Source: Anticarsia gemmatalis (lineage: Eukaryota; Arthropoda; Insecta; Lepidoptera; Erebidae). From it: a stretch of 64,000 nt of DNA. Position 1 is the stretch's first letter. Each line of letters begins with the position of its first letter. The stretch is from positions 3,650,194-3,714,193 of the forward strand of contig NC_134773.1 in assembly GCF_050436995.1 (NCBI RefSeq), written 5' to 3'. The notes under the pieces were generated by a model that searched no databases, had not been told where the DNA came from, and saw only the letters and a list, made by a program, of their open reading frames with translations. Below, one piece after another: positions 36,409 through 48,746 of the stretch. A program made the translations under genes and the position numbers.

Positions 36409-38270
36409 ATTTAAAACCGAAGAAATACAAAGGCAATGAATCATCATCGATGAAACGACGGCGGAACCTACAAATATTGTTCAACAACACTACAATTATA
36501 CCGTTTAAGTGGCGAGGGAAATATATGTGCTTTTATTGTAGTAAAGATATAACGGAATATACTGAGCTCAGAAAGCATACTAAAAGTCACGGGAATTGTT
36601 CTACAAGAGATTATTCTTTAAAAGTTCTGAAAGGAGGGCAGAATATGGAAATAAAAATTGATGTTTCGGAAATTGCTTGCGAGGTCTGCTCGGAACCGTT
36701 TCCGTCTTTCGAAGAGATCGTCAGTCATTTATTTGTTAAACATAATTTGGAGTACGATAGAACTGTAGATATGGCTATAGAAGAATATAGACTTATAGAT
36801 CTTAGTTGTATGATTTGCGAAGAGAAATTCACGTATTTCGGTTATCTAGTATCACATGTAAACACGAACCATCCGAAAAATTGCCTTATATGCGATAAAT
36901 GTAATCAAAAATTTAACAAAAAAAGAGATTTGTTTTCTCATATAAAGAATTATCATCGCGAAGGCGGGTACTGTTGCGATATGTGCCCCCAAATATTTAG
37001 TTCGTTAAACATTTTGAGGAAACATAGAAATAATAGACATTTAACTAGATGTAGTGTGTGCGATTTGAAGTTACCGTCGGCTGCTTTGAAGCAAAAACAC
37101 ATGGAGTTAGAACATCCGGACGATGGGTCTTTACAATGCGATAATTGTTTCAAAGAATTCCATACAAAACAAGGCTTAAAAATGCACAGCAGAAAATGCA
37201 AAGCGGAAAATTTGCTAGACATTGACGTGAAAATTAAAAAAGAAGACCTAATTGCTATGGATTTGGATCAAAATTACGAAGATCCCGTCAAAAGACCTAG
37301 TGTCAAACAAATAAGAGAGAATATTGTAATAGTTATAAATATGTCTACGGCCATACCTTTTAATTTTTATAAGAATAAGTTCAACTGTTTTTACTGCTCG
37401 AAAGATTTCCAAGATTCTGATTTGTTGCGGGAACACACTGTTTTAGAACATCCTGTGTGCGATGTCAAACAAGACTGTATAAAAAAATGCAGAGAATCGG
37501 TGGCTTGTGTTAAAATAGATATATCTTCCCTCGCTTGTAAAATTTGCTTTGAATCTATGACAGATCTCGAAAACCTACTCGATCATTTGATAACCAAACA
37601 CAATGCTAATTACGACAAATCGATTACTACTTGCCTTCAACCTTACAGGCTGATAAAAGACCACATGGTCTGCCCTAACTGTCCGGCAGAAGTTTTCCGA
37701 TTCTTCGGCACTTTGCTCAAACATATGAACAAGAAACATACTAATAATAATATTATATGCGTCTACTGTGGTCAAACTTTTCGCCGCGATCAGAATTTAC
37801 GCGTGCATATATGGAGGCATCATCGAGATGGTCGTTTTAAGTGCAATATTTGTGGAGCTGAATGCAATATACCTTCGAGATTGTACATGCATATGGCCAG
37901 GAACCATGGTGTTAAGGCTGCGAAATGTCCGAAATGTCCTGAAAGTTTTGCTACCCAATATTTGAGACAGAAACATTTAATAGAAGCCCACGACTGCGGT
38001 CACAAATGTTCGTATTGTGGGAAACTGTTTACTAGAAATTCGTTCATGCGTGATCATGTTAGAAGGACTCATTTGAAAGAGAAAAATGTTGAATGTTCTA
38101 TATGCAATATGAAGTTCTTTAATAATATTTTACTAAGAAGACATATGGTTAAGCATAGTGGGGAGAAGAATTTTCACTGTGATATTTGCGGGGAAAGATT
38201 TTTCTGGAGAAAAAGTTTGAGGACGCATATGGCTAGGCATAATAAGCATTTGAATCCTGTTGCTATATAA
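36409..38270 (+). CDS. Gene 4 terminal exon B: double module, 16 fingers
   Basis: Acceptor CTCTTTTCAG|ATTTA, phase 1; spliced to the constant region it gives 826 aa. The exon holds two modules. The first starts with NTTIIPFKWRGKYMCFYC and has six C2H2 fingers plus a seventh of C2HC type (ending HSRKC). The second starts near 37330 with NMSTAIPF and has nine fingers. A short linker with IKKE (sumoylation-type) joins them. The first module lacks the last fingers of a full array, as though a truncated module had been fused to a complete one. Close relatives are exons C and D. AATAAA at 38298 lies 28 bp past the stop, supporting a true 3' end. Confidence 0.85.
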
Positions 38271-38297
38271 CTTGTGTTAGTATTAGAAATATTTCTG

Positions 38298-38303
38298 AAT
38301 AAA
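38298..38303 (+). terminator. Poly(A) signal for exon B
   Basis: AATAAA 28 bp after the exon B stop. Confidence 0.6.
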
Positions 38304-38317
38304 GGTCCGTAGTACTC

Positions 38318-38428
38318 TTAACCGGCGGTCCTGTATGACAAGATGTATGGATGTGTTGCAAGGGAAGTTTGTAAGGATCGTACAAAGTGGTGTTCTTTCG
38401 TCTCGGCCTGTAAGAAGGCGTGATTTTA
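38318..38428 (+). repeat. Dispersed repeat GT after exon B
   Basis: AACCGGCGGTCCTGTATGAC start; ends GGCGTGATTTTATG. Confidence 0.65.
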
Positions 38429-39032
38429 TGTTTGTATGAATGTAAATAGAAATGCCAAATCTATGTGTGTAATTATTATTTTTAAGATAAACGATGGAGT
38501 TCAATATTAATGTCCAGATAGTAGGATACTATTGGTTAGTTGTAAGCAACATGATTTATAAATAAGAAAATCTAGGCAACTAAATTATGCTAGGCAACTT
38601 TTCATATTTACTAAATAAGCTTATCTTAACTGTATATATTGAGATGTCTGAAGAAACCTAAATTCCTAGGTTTTAAGTTAAGTACTTGCTAGGGTTTCTA
38701 TTGAAAGAGGGATCGTTTATTGCAACTGCTTCTTAATCCGTACTTATCGTGGTTTAGTCTCCTATAAATCGGTCACTACACTACTAATGTTTAAATTTGT
38801 AGTCGTAAGGAATTATAAAACACACTTATTTTTTTTGATTTCTTACTCTCTTTAACGATATTTATACGATAATTCATAAGTAAATATAAAACTTTAGTCT
38901 TAAAATAAGTGTTGTGTTAAATATTTTATTTTCGTAACACCGAAATAAGCATGCAATAGAACAGAAAGGGCCGAGTTCACCTCCTTGCACAATCTATGTT
39001 TCCTGAAAATACAAAAGAGAATTTCTTTTCAG

Positions 39033-40846
39033 GACCGCATAGGGAGGCACCAAAGCGAAGTGCTAATTTCTATCGGAGGGAGAATCTGGTAACGCTATTC
39101 AACCATACCACACTTGTACCGTTTAAATGGCGAGGAAAATATCTTTGTTTTTACTGCGGCCTCGATTTCGACTGCTACAAACGCCTTATAAAGCACACGC
39201 AACGTCACGGCCTCTGTTCAGACGAAGACAGGGCTATAAAACTAGTCAAATCTGCTGATACAGAAATTAAACTGGACGTTTCGTACATTGGCTGTAGAAT
39301 TTGCTCTTATTCCTTCACAAATTTAGACGATATTATCAACCATTTGATGATTAAACATGATATACATTATAATAAGAACGCTAAGCTCATGCTAACGACT
39401 TACAAGCTTGCGGATCTCGAATGCATGGTTTGCGACAAAAAGTTCGATTACTTTGCGAAATTAGTCATTCATATGAACAGCAGTCATCCTAGTGAATGCT
39501 TCTCTTGCGGCGAATGCAAGCAAATCTTCAACAAGAAGCGAGATTTATGCACTCACGTAAGGAACTATCATCGGCAGAGCTACCCATGTGTGCGATGTGG
39601 CGAGAGCTTCGAAACTAATGTTGTTCTGCAACACCACAGGTTACACGCTCACCAATCAACTTGCAACATCTGTTTGCAAACTTTCTCGTCTGATTTAAAA
39701 AGGTTAAAACATATGAAAGACGATCATACGTCGGATGAAGTCCAATGCGGAGTTTGCCATCAAATTTTGAGCACGAAGCAGGCAGTCTTGCGTCACGCCC
39801 CGAAATGTACTATCAAAAAGGAAAGCTTGGAAACGATTGTCGTTGATGATGAAGATAAGAAAATAGCCACCAAAGATTTAAGAACAAGTATTGCTACGAT
39901 CATCAACATGTCGACTGCAATGCCTTTCAAATTCTTCATGAGCAAATTTCGCTGTTTCTATTGCACTAGAGATTTCACACATTGTGACGGTTTGAAAGAA
40001 CATACGATTATGGAGCACCCACAATGTGAAGTTGGGGATAAGAGTATGAAGATGCGAAACCGATACGACGGTGTTAAAATCAAAATTGACACTTCGAACT
40101 TGTCTTGCAAGTTATGCCTTGAAACTGTAGACGATTTGAACAGTCTCGTTCAACATTTAACTACTGAACATAAGATCCAGTGCAATATCACTATTGAGGA
40201 CCATCTACAACCTTTCAAATTGATCAAGAATAACTATCCTTGCCCTCTCTGCGATGAGGTGTACCGCTATTTCGGTTTGCTATTAAAACACGTAAGCAAA
40301 AGTCATACGGGAAATAAATATATTTGCGTTTTCTGCGGTCAGTCTTTCAGAACTGATCCGAATCTTCGCGCTCATACGATAAGATACCACTCAGTTTCGA
40401 ATAATAAGTTCGAATGCAATCAATGCGACATGATATTCCCTACTTACGTCAATTTGAAATCTCATCTTGGCAAAGACCATGGGATAAAAATGTTCAAGTG
40501 TCTGGAATGCAATGAGAAGTTTACAACTCAATACTGGATGCAACGCCACATGCTTTTGTCACACGGCGGCGGTCACAAATGTTCATATTGCGACAAAGCT
40601 TTTATCAAATACTCGTTCATGGTCAATCATATAAGACGTGTGCATTTGAAAGAGAAAAACGTGAAATGTAGAATTTGTACCGAGAGTTTCTTCGACAGGC
40701 AACGGTTGAAGATGCACATGATTAAGCACGTTGGGGAAAGGAATTTCCATTGCGATATTTGTAATAAAAAGTTCCTTTGGAAGAGGAATTTGAGGGCCCA
40801 TATTGCCTCTCATGTTAGGAACGCGAATCAAGCTGGGATTACCTAG
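39033..40846 (+). CDS. Gene 4 terminal exon C: double module, 16 fingers
   Basis: Acceptor TTTCTTTTCAG|GACCG, phase 1; the isoform would be 810 aa. It has the same architecture as B: a seven-finger first module after NHTTLVPFKWRGKY, its last finger of C2HC type (ending HAPKC), then a nine-finger second module after NMSTAMPFKFF. The first module's FNKKRDL finger and RNYHR linker match B and D, so the three are tandem duplicates. The sequence between B's stop and this acceptor is only 762 bp. No canonical AATAAA was seen close downstream; ATTAAA at 41637 is a weak candidate. Confidence 0.85.
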
Positions 40847-41119
40847 CATTTAATCCTTCTGCTGTACATTATTTTGATGATAGTGTACACTTCGAGTTTC
40901 GTCAATGATGTTATAGGCGCCCGTTTCGATTTCCTGAACAGTTTCCGCGATAGTTTCTTACCAGTTATACCTTTGTTCTATGATAATCCGGTTACAAGAG
41001 TTAATAGGACTATTTGATATACGACCTTTGCAGTCTAAAAGATTGCATTGAAAATTGTTTTTTTTTTCTTGTTTTTGGCCAATAGCTCTAGCACGAACAG
41101 TTGGTCGATCAATTTTTTT

Positions 41120-41227
41120 CGAACATTTAGCGGTAGTTGATCTTTTCAATAGCGCTTTTATATATATGAGTTTAAACGCTATGGAATAGATAAACTACCG
41201 CTAAATGTACCTCAGAAACCGGGGGTT
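41120..41227. repeat. Hairpin MITE HP, copy 6
   Basis: Same arms as the other copies; left end eroded. Confidence 0.75.
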
Positions 41228-41375
41228 ATTCTTCTAGTCTTAATTCCTATATTGATGTCTGTATCTAGTCTAGCTTTATTAAACTAAATTATTTGATCTG
41301 ATTTCTGTACACTAGCAATCGTCGATGTATGAGCCAGATAGTTTGTTATTTAAGGATAATAACTGACTTGATTTA

Positions 41376-41498
41376 TTCCCGGTTTCTGAGGTACATTTAA
41401 AGGTAGTTTATTTATCCAATAGCGTTTTTTTTTATACGAGTTTAAACGCTGTTGAATAGATAAACTACCGCTAAATGTACCTCAGAAACCGGGGGTTA
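41376..41498. repeat. Hairpin MITE HP, copy 7
   Basis: Full-length, 149 bp from copy 6. Confidence 0.8.
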
Positions 41499-41696
41499 AT
41501 CACTGTTATTGATCAACTATTACTACCTATTAAAATAGGTTAGAAGTTTTTCTATTCTCGATGATTCTGCCCTCTAAGTTGGCTGGCAGCTTTGAAAATT
41601 ATGTATGTATATTAGAGCTTAAATAATTTGACGTCTATTAAAGTCGTGATGAGTACGGAAGAGTGTGATTTTAAATTGTAATAGCAGAACTATAAC

Positions 41697-41812
41697 AGTC
41701 GGTGCTGTATGACAAGATGTATGGATGTGAATGAGGCAAGGGAAGTTTGTAAGGATCGTACCAAGTGACGTTCTTTATTCCCTGCCTTCTTCTTTGGGAA
41801 AAGGCGTGATAT
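41697..41812 (+). repeat. Dispersed repeat GT, upstream of exon D
   Basis: Ends about 110 bp from the exon D acceptor. Confidence 0.7.
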
Positions 41813-41920
41813 AATTGTATGTAGTAGAAATATATAACCATATCAATAAGACGACTAACAAAAAAACTGGAGCGAACAAAGACCGAATGAAGATTACAGC
41901 AAGAAAATATTTGTTTACAG

Positions 41921-43746
41921 ATGAAATGCCTGTGCCGTTCGCAAGGTGTACCTCTGAGAGGCGAAGGAAAAATCTCAAAACTATATTCAACAATACTACT
42001 ATAATACCGTTCAAATGGCGAGGCAAATATCTTTGCTTTTATTGCGGCAAAAGTTACCCAGATTATCCAGAATTCAGAAAGCATACTAAGTCCCACGGTC
42101 TGTGCAATACTAAAGATTATTCACTTAAACTAATCAAAGGTAACAATATCGAGATAAAAATCGATGTATCGGAAATCATTTGCGAGATTTGCAACGAACC
42201 TTTTAATCGATTTGAAGAAATAATCGATCATTTGATAGGAAAACATCATTTGGAGTACGACAAGGAGGTCGAAATACCCTTTCAAGAATACCGGTTGGTT
42301 GACTTTAAATGCCTTTTGTGCGAAGAACAGTTCTCTTATTTCGGTTATTTAGTATCCCATGTGAATAATATGCATCCGCAAAATTGTTTTATTTGCTACT
42401 ATTGTGGAGGACGTGTGAATAAAAAAAGAGACTTAGCGTTGCATATAAGGAACTATCATCGCGAAGGCGGCTACCCTTGCGATCTATGCCTTAAAACTTT
42501 CGACACATTACAATCTTTGAGACGACATCAAAATAACACGCATTTTCGTCAATGTAAAAACTGCAATTCTAAATTTGCTTCAATGTCCCTTTTGCAGAAA
42601 CATATACAAGTTTCTCATCCACAAGATGAATCTAATATTAAATGTAGTTACTGTTCCAAAGAGTTCCATTCATCTATAGGTTTAAGACAGCACATAAGTA
42701 AGTGTAAAGTAAAAATCATTTCTCAAGCACAACCCGAATTTTTAACAGAAGACACTCTGGAACCGAAAAAGAAGCAGAATATATTGCAAATTCGGCAAAA
42801 TATACAATGTGTTTTAAACATGTCGACCGCAGTACCTTTTAAATTCTTTTCAAAGTACTCCTGCTTTTATTGCTCAAAGAAATTTCTAGATTTCGACGAG
42901 TTGAGAGAGCATACGGACAATGAACACCCAGTTTGCGAATTGAAGCAAAAATGCATGAAGAAATGTAAAGGGGAAAGGATTACTGTTAAAATTGATATCT
43001 CTGATCTAGCTTGCAAAGTTTGTTGCTTACCGATGTCGGATTTAGACGTTTTAATCGACCATTTAATAAGTGAACATAAAGCTAACTACGACAAGTCTAT
43101 AACCGGTTGTTTAGAGCCTTTTAGAATTATAAAGGATAACATGCCTTGTCCCATCTGCCCGGATAAGATCTTTAGATATTTCGGCATATTACTAAGGCAC
43201 GTCAACGCAGAACATAGTAATAATAACAGAATTTGCGATTTCTGCGGCCGTAGCTTCAGAAACGCGGCGAATTTGAACGTACATATAACTTATTCACATA
43301 CAGGATCGTGTGAATGTGATATCTGCGGCGTTAAATACAAGAACCAATGGTGTTTAGCGAGACACAGAGCGAAAACGCACAACGCGAAAGAACACAAGTG
43401 CACGAAATGCCCAGAATCTTTCACTTCCCAGTATCATAAGCAAAAACACATGATAAAAATGCATAATATAGGTCATAAGTGTGATTACTGCGATAAAATG
43501 TTCACGAGAAACTCCTTTATGAAAGACCATATAAGAAGGACTCATTTGAAGGAGAAAAATGTACCCTGTTCAATTTGCAATGAGAAATTTTTCGATAATT
43601 ATTTGTTGAGGATGCATATGGTTAAACACGAAGGCGATAGAAAGTTTTGCTGTACGGTTTGCGGGAAAGACTTTTTGAGGAAAAGTAATCTGGCTTCGCA
43701 TATGGAGATGCATAAAAAATATGGCCATGTACAGTTGCAGATTTGA
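41921..43746 (+). CDS. Gene 4 terminal exon D: double module, 16 fingers
   Basis: Acceptor TTTGTTTACAG|ATGAA, phase 1; the isoform would be 814 aa. Open frame continues upstream to 41815, but the acceptor and phase place the exon start here. The first module (NTTIIPFKWRGKY) has six C2H2 fingers and one C2HC (ending HISKC). The second module (NMSTAVPFKFF) has nine. It is the closest relative of B: the EYRLVDFKC and YFGYLVSHVN stretches and the YHREGGY linker are almost the same. A copy of the dispersed CGGTCCTGTATGACA repeat family ends about 110 bp upstream of the acceptor. The following intron, to E, is the longest of the array (5 kb). Confidence 0.85.
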
Positions 43747-44450
43747 GAAAAGGTTTTCTTGATGGCTGTATTTTTGCATATAATAGAAGCGTTTGGCTTG
43801 GTATTGCAGCTACGGTCGTTTCAATAACGAATCTTTCAGGAGAGATAAATTGATCTTTTGGTAGCTAAAAATTTGAATGTCTTTCTGGCGCAGTGGTAGC
43901 AAATACAATTGCTAAGGTCTAGGGTTTTTTCTTGTTTAAAGAATTGAATTTGGGTTAAAAGACCTTTAATTTTGATATGCCTATTTCTATTTCAAGTTAT
44001 GTTATTGAGACTAGACGTTATATAATGGCTAAACTCAAATTGGCATATTTACAAATTAAGTACCTACCCATCTGTGTAGTGACCGTATTTATATTCATTT
44101 ACCTTTATAATAGACTATTTTAAGTACATATTTGTATTATAGAAAAATTGCTGTAAGAGGCTTATAAAACACTGCTTATACCATGATATCGTATACTTAA
44201 ACTCAAATGCGTAACCGGCGGTCCTGTATGACAACATGTATGTATGTGAAAGAGGCAAGGCAAGTTTGTAAGGATCGTACCAAGTGACGTTATTTAGTCT
44301 CTACTTTCGTCTATGGGAAAAGGGCTTGATTTTTGCGTATATAAGATGACAGGATGTATGGATGTGAATGAAGCAAGGGAAGTTTGTAAGGATCGTACCA
44401 AGTGACGTTCTCTGCTCTCTGCCTATTGGAAAAGGCGTGATTTTATATAT

Positions 44451-45042
44451 GTTACTGTAAAAGCCCGAACTGTGGTATATCCTAAGATTTTCCGGTAAAA
44501 CCTAAGATTTACCAACTCTCAATGGTAAAAGTCCGAACGTTCTTTTATTTCGAACTTTTACCACCATTTAATTGGCAAATGTTAGGATTTACATAACGAC
44601 ACGGTAAAAGTTGATTATCATGTGTTTGAGCCGTAATATAATGATATTGCTAGGGATATAATTATATGCCGTAATATAGTTATAATGAGAGTTTGAAGAT
44701 GTCGCCGGAACCCCGCTTCGCGGGGCTCCTCCTTCTGGGTGGTTTAAAAAAAAATAACCACGAAGGCTGAGGTGGGAGCTTCGCTTCGCTCGCTCCCACC
44801 TCAGCCTTCTAACCTAACCTACCCTTGTCGGTTTGCCCAAAACTCCTTCTTTATAACTATAAAATTATTTTATATTACCTACATTTACCTGCCCTTGAGG
44901 TATATCCTAAGATTTACCAAGTGAATAGGGGTAAAAGTTCGAAATAAAAGGATTGTTCGGACTTTTACCATTGAGAGTTGGTAAATCTTAGGATATACCG
45001 GAAAATCTTAGGATTTACCACAGTCCGGGCTTTTACAGTAAC
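44451..45042. repeat. MITE with long inverted ends and internal GC hairpin
   Basis: Ends GTTACTGTAAAAGCCCG and inverse, about 140-bp arms. The centre holds GC-rich palindromes such as AGGCTGAGGTGGGAGC with its inverse. Confidence 0.75.
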
Positions 45043-45047
45043 ATATA

Positions 45048-46612
45048 CAGGGTGTCCCAAAACTCAACGATAATCCGAGACAGGATGAAAGGCCAAGACA
45101 TACCGGCTATAGGAAAAATAAGAAAAAAATTCCATATCACTTAGTTCAGCGATAATAGACACTTTTCAAAAAAGTTGAAATTCCACACCCTTGGTCGCAT
45201 TTTCAAGTCCTGTGATCACCAATGTTACAATTTCGCTGTGTTTTTTTGAATTTCGTGATCTTAATTAAATATGCTATTAATCGTATAACAAATTACTGCA
45301 CAAAACATTGTTAATTTAATAAAAAAAGTTAAGTTTTAGTGAGTCATCTTTCTCAAAAATATCGTTAGTCAACTTTGACGCTTCATACTGAAAAAAAAAT
45401 GTACTACACTACCCTTGGCAAGATATTTCAAAAGTTGGCGCATTAAATCAAGATTTCAAAATAGTATAACACTTGCCACTTTTCTTGCCATTAAAAACGT
45501 TATTTTTATTTGAACGAAGAGTATCCCCGCAAATGGATCGGACGCAGTGGTACAATTTTATGGCTTCCTTGTTCTCCCGATCTAAATCCAGTAGATATTT
45601 TTTACTGGGAATGCATAAAAGAAAAAGTTTATTCGAAATCAATACAAAATCTATCAGAACTTCGCCAGAAAATTGACACAGACTGAAAAAATCTTTTGTA
45701 CGTCGTTGCAGAGCCTGTATTCGTGCCAGAGGAAAGCAATTATTTTCAGTAAAGATGTAATTGAGTCAGTCCATAACAAATATTTAATGTAATAAACATA
45801 ATAGGTTATAATAATTAAAAAAAAACAATGAACGAACCATCGATCTTATTTAATTATTCTCCTTAAACTAAAGTAATTCCGAATTGTTTTCCTCTAGCAT
45901 GAATTCAGGCTCTGCAGCGCCTTACAAAAGACCTTTGCACCGGTCAAGCAAAATTCCTTGCATTTATTTCTTCTGACGCTGTGTCAATTTTCTGGCGAAG
46001 TTCTGATAGATTTTGTATTGATTTTGAAAAGACTTAATCTTTTATGCATTCCCAGTAAAAAATATCTACTAGATTTAGATCGGTTGAACGAGGATGCCAT
46101 AAAATTGTACCACTGCGTCCGATCCATTTGCGGGGATACTCTTCGTTCAAATAAAAATAACATTTTTAATGGCAAGAAAAGTGGCAAGTGTTATACTATT
46201 TTGAAATTTTGATTAAATGCGCCAACTTTTGAAATAACTTGCCAAGGGTAGTCTAGTACTTTTTTTTTTCAGTATGAAGCGTCAAAGTTGACTAACGATA
46301 TTTTTGAGAAAGATGACTCACTAAAACTTAACTTTTTTAATTAAATTAACAATTTTTTGTGCATTAATTTGTTATACGATTAATAGCATATTTAATTAAG
46401 ATCACAAAATTCAAAAAAACACAGCGAAATTGTAACATTGGTGATCACAGGACTTGAAAATGCGACCAAGGGTGTGGAATTTCAACTTTTTTGAAAAGTG
46501 TCTATTATTGCTGAACTAAGTGATATGGAATTTTTTTCTTATTTTTCCTATAGCCGGTATGACTTGGCCTTTCATCCTGTCTCGGATTATCGTTGAGTTT
46601 TGGGACACCCTG
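45048..46612. mobile_element. Palindromic mariner-like element with transposase remnants
   Basis: Ends CAGGGTGTCCCAAAACTCAA and inverse at TA. About 700-bp arms mirror each other around 45830. Each arm encodes, in one frame, a decayed Tc1/mariner transposase C-terminal piece including SPDLNPVD, the region of the third catalytic Asp. The reading frame does not extend to a full enzyme, so it is inactive. Confidence 0.75.
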
Positions 46613-46840
46613 TATATGTATAGGAAAGATAATGATCTTTATGTGAGTTGAAAACCTGTTTATTTATAAGAATGATCTCGATAATGTTTATACAGTATAC
46701 GTTAGGCTGGCACCTATTTAAAGAATACTCGTGTATCGTAGTTTTAAGGTAAAAAAATGTGTGTATTTCCAAAATAAAGTAGTTATATCAAACAGGCCAC
46801 CGTTAGCTGTATAAAGCTGGTTTCAGATTACGCTATAATG

Positions 46841-46998
46841 TATGTAACGACTGTCAAAGATCTATGGAAATGACAGCCGGGACCCACAATTTAGGGGGCC
46901 TTCCGAAACACGGAGGAACTCGAAATGTATAATATGGTCACCCATCCACAGATCAACCTCGGCAAGCGTAGCTTAACCTCAGAGATCGATATGCGCTG
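46841..46998 (-). repeat. 5S-rRNA-like SINE, long family, partial
   Basis: Inverted copy with GTGGATGGGTGACCA and TGAGGTTAAGC on the minus strand. Confidence 0.6.
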
Positions 46999-47487
46999 AC
47001 ATTAAATCCATTTAGTCGATCGTGATGTGTGCTGTCCAACGGTACACATTATTCAAAGATCGCCAAAGAACAAAATTAATTGAGCTAGCTGTATACTACA
47101 AATGCTTGCGATAATATCCCATAATGTGAATGCTATATAGTACAGCATTTCGGCCCTCTGCTTTACTATATAGCACAATAGTATAGTCTGAAACCATCTT
47201 CAGTAGCTCCGATACATAGAAAATCACTGTGGTTTGTTCACATTTTAAGTAGTTCAAGATGTAATATTTTAAGATTTTATTAGACGTATTTAAAATAATA
47301 TATTAATTAAATAAGTATATAAATATAATCGCATAATCCCCAGTGATATATTTAAAATTATTTCCGCCTCGGTTTTTTTTATTTACAAAAATGAATACTT
47401 TGAAATGTATTATAAGGTAGCTGATCTTATATTAGTTTATAATTTATTACCGTAGAATAGGGTTACTTTATGAAAATTTGGAGTAAA

Positions 47488-47690
47488 TCTTATATTTAAA
47501 ATTTCCATGTCACAATGTTAGTTACCGTACTCCTCCGAAGCGGCTTGAACGATTCTCATGAAATTTTGTGAGCATATTGAGTAGGTCTGAGAATCGGCCA
47601 ACATCTATTTTTCAGACCCCTACACTATTATTTTTTACATTTATGTGGCAAAACAACGTTTGCCGGGTCAGCTAGTTTGACAATAGAAAT
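47488..47690 (+). repeat. Helitron-like 3' portion
   Basis: TCACAATGTTAGTTACCGTAC to GTTTGCCGGGTCAGCTAGT. A relative lies at 30600-30880. Confidence 0.55.
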
Positions 47691-48746
47691 TTTGCGATGA
47701 GTTCAGTTTTCCGGTTCTTGGTACTAAATATAGCTATGAATAAGATTATAGCATTTCAAATTAACTCATTCAATTTTAAAGTAACCCCGTTCTACCGGTA
47801 TTATTATTTGTCTTATCCTTATCCCACGTGTGGTCGGCACAAATTCTTTTATCTCAACAGAGATTTGTCTAATGTTTTTACAACCAGCCGACTTCAACCC
47901 TGCTCGAGACTTATTATAATTATTTTTAATAGTTTTTGCTATAAAAATGTGTTATCTAAGCTCTTGTCTATATAAAAAAATGTATTTAATATTGGACTAT
48001 GTAGAAATGTGATAATCTCGTACATTTATATTATAATTATTAATGGTATAAAATATAATATCGAGTATTTTAATTTTGAAGTTTCTCTTCGAATTCCTAT
48101 GACCCATGTTTACCTTAAAGAGAATCCTCGCGACACAAGAGCAATTCTTAGTGCGGGAGTAAAAAAAAGATCATTTTAATTATATAGATTATTTAATTCC
48201 CTTACGAAATAAATTCAACATGCTATTCTACTATCTTTATCAGTGCATTTAAAACATATTCTTTGCTACACACATATTCGGTTCGGCAGTATTAATTGAA
48301 CAACAAAACAGACTTATAGCTATTACGGCATTTATTCGGCTTGTGCCGATCGGGCTATTCATGTAACTTTAGAAATAATTCGATGCGATAGTAGGTATTT
48401 GTGGATCGATAATGCCTAACCAAAATAAATCGTAAAATGTTAGAAAATTCTCTCGTATACTATGTATCTGTCACACAGAATTTAACATAAACATGCTATG
48501 TACTTTATTTACTTAGGATTGATTGTCGTTTCGGCGCAGGTTACACTGCTGCCAGTCTTAATAAGCCTCTAAAAACCTAATACCTACCCATACAGAAAAA
48601 CATATATAACATAGGAAACTCTTTACCATCTAACACTTAAATATATTTACCAATATACCACTTCGCGATCAGCAAAAAATTCCAAAACAGAAATCTGGAG
48701 AGAAAAGGGAAAAGAAAGAAAAGTAAAGCTGAAAATTTATTTTCAG

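Larger units (their letters stand above)
43747..48746 (+). other. Intron between exons D and E, transposon cluster
   Basis: Five kb without a supported exon. In order: tRNA-like fragment (43880), two repeat GT copies (44213, 44344), MITE (44451), mariner foldback (45048), 5S-like SINE (46841), Helitron-like end (47488), then AT-rich sequence. Confidence 0.6.

Noticed and set aside
44808..44822. Insect telomere-like repeat (CCTAA)
   Set aside because: Only about two units of CTAAC inside a MITE; not a telomeric tract.
45473..45676. Plus ORF of 67 aa and its minus-strand twin at 45984-46187
   Set aside because: They are the same out-of-frame reading of the transposase remnants in the two arms of the mariner foldback; the recognisable SPDLNP motif is in another frame.
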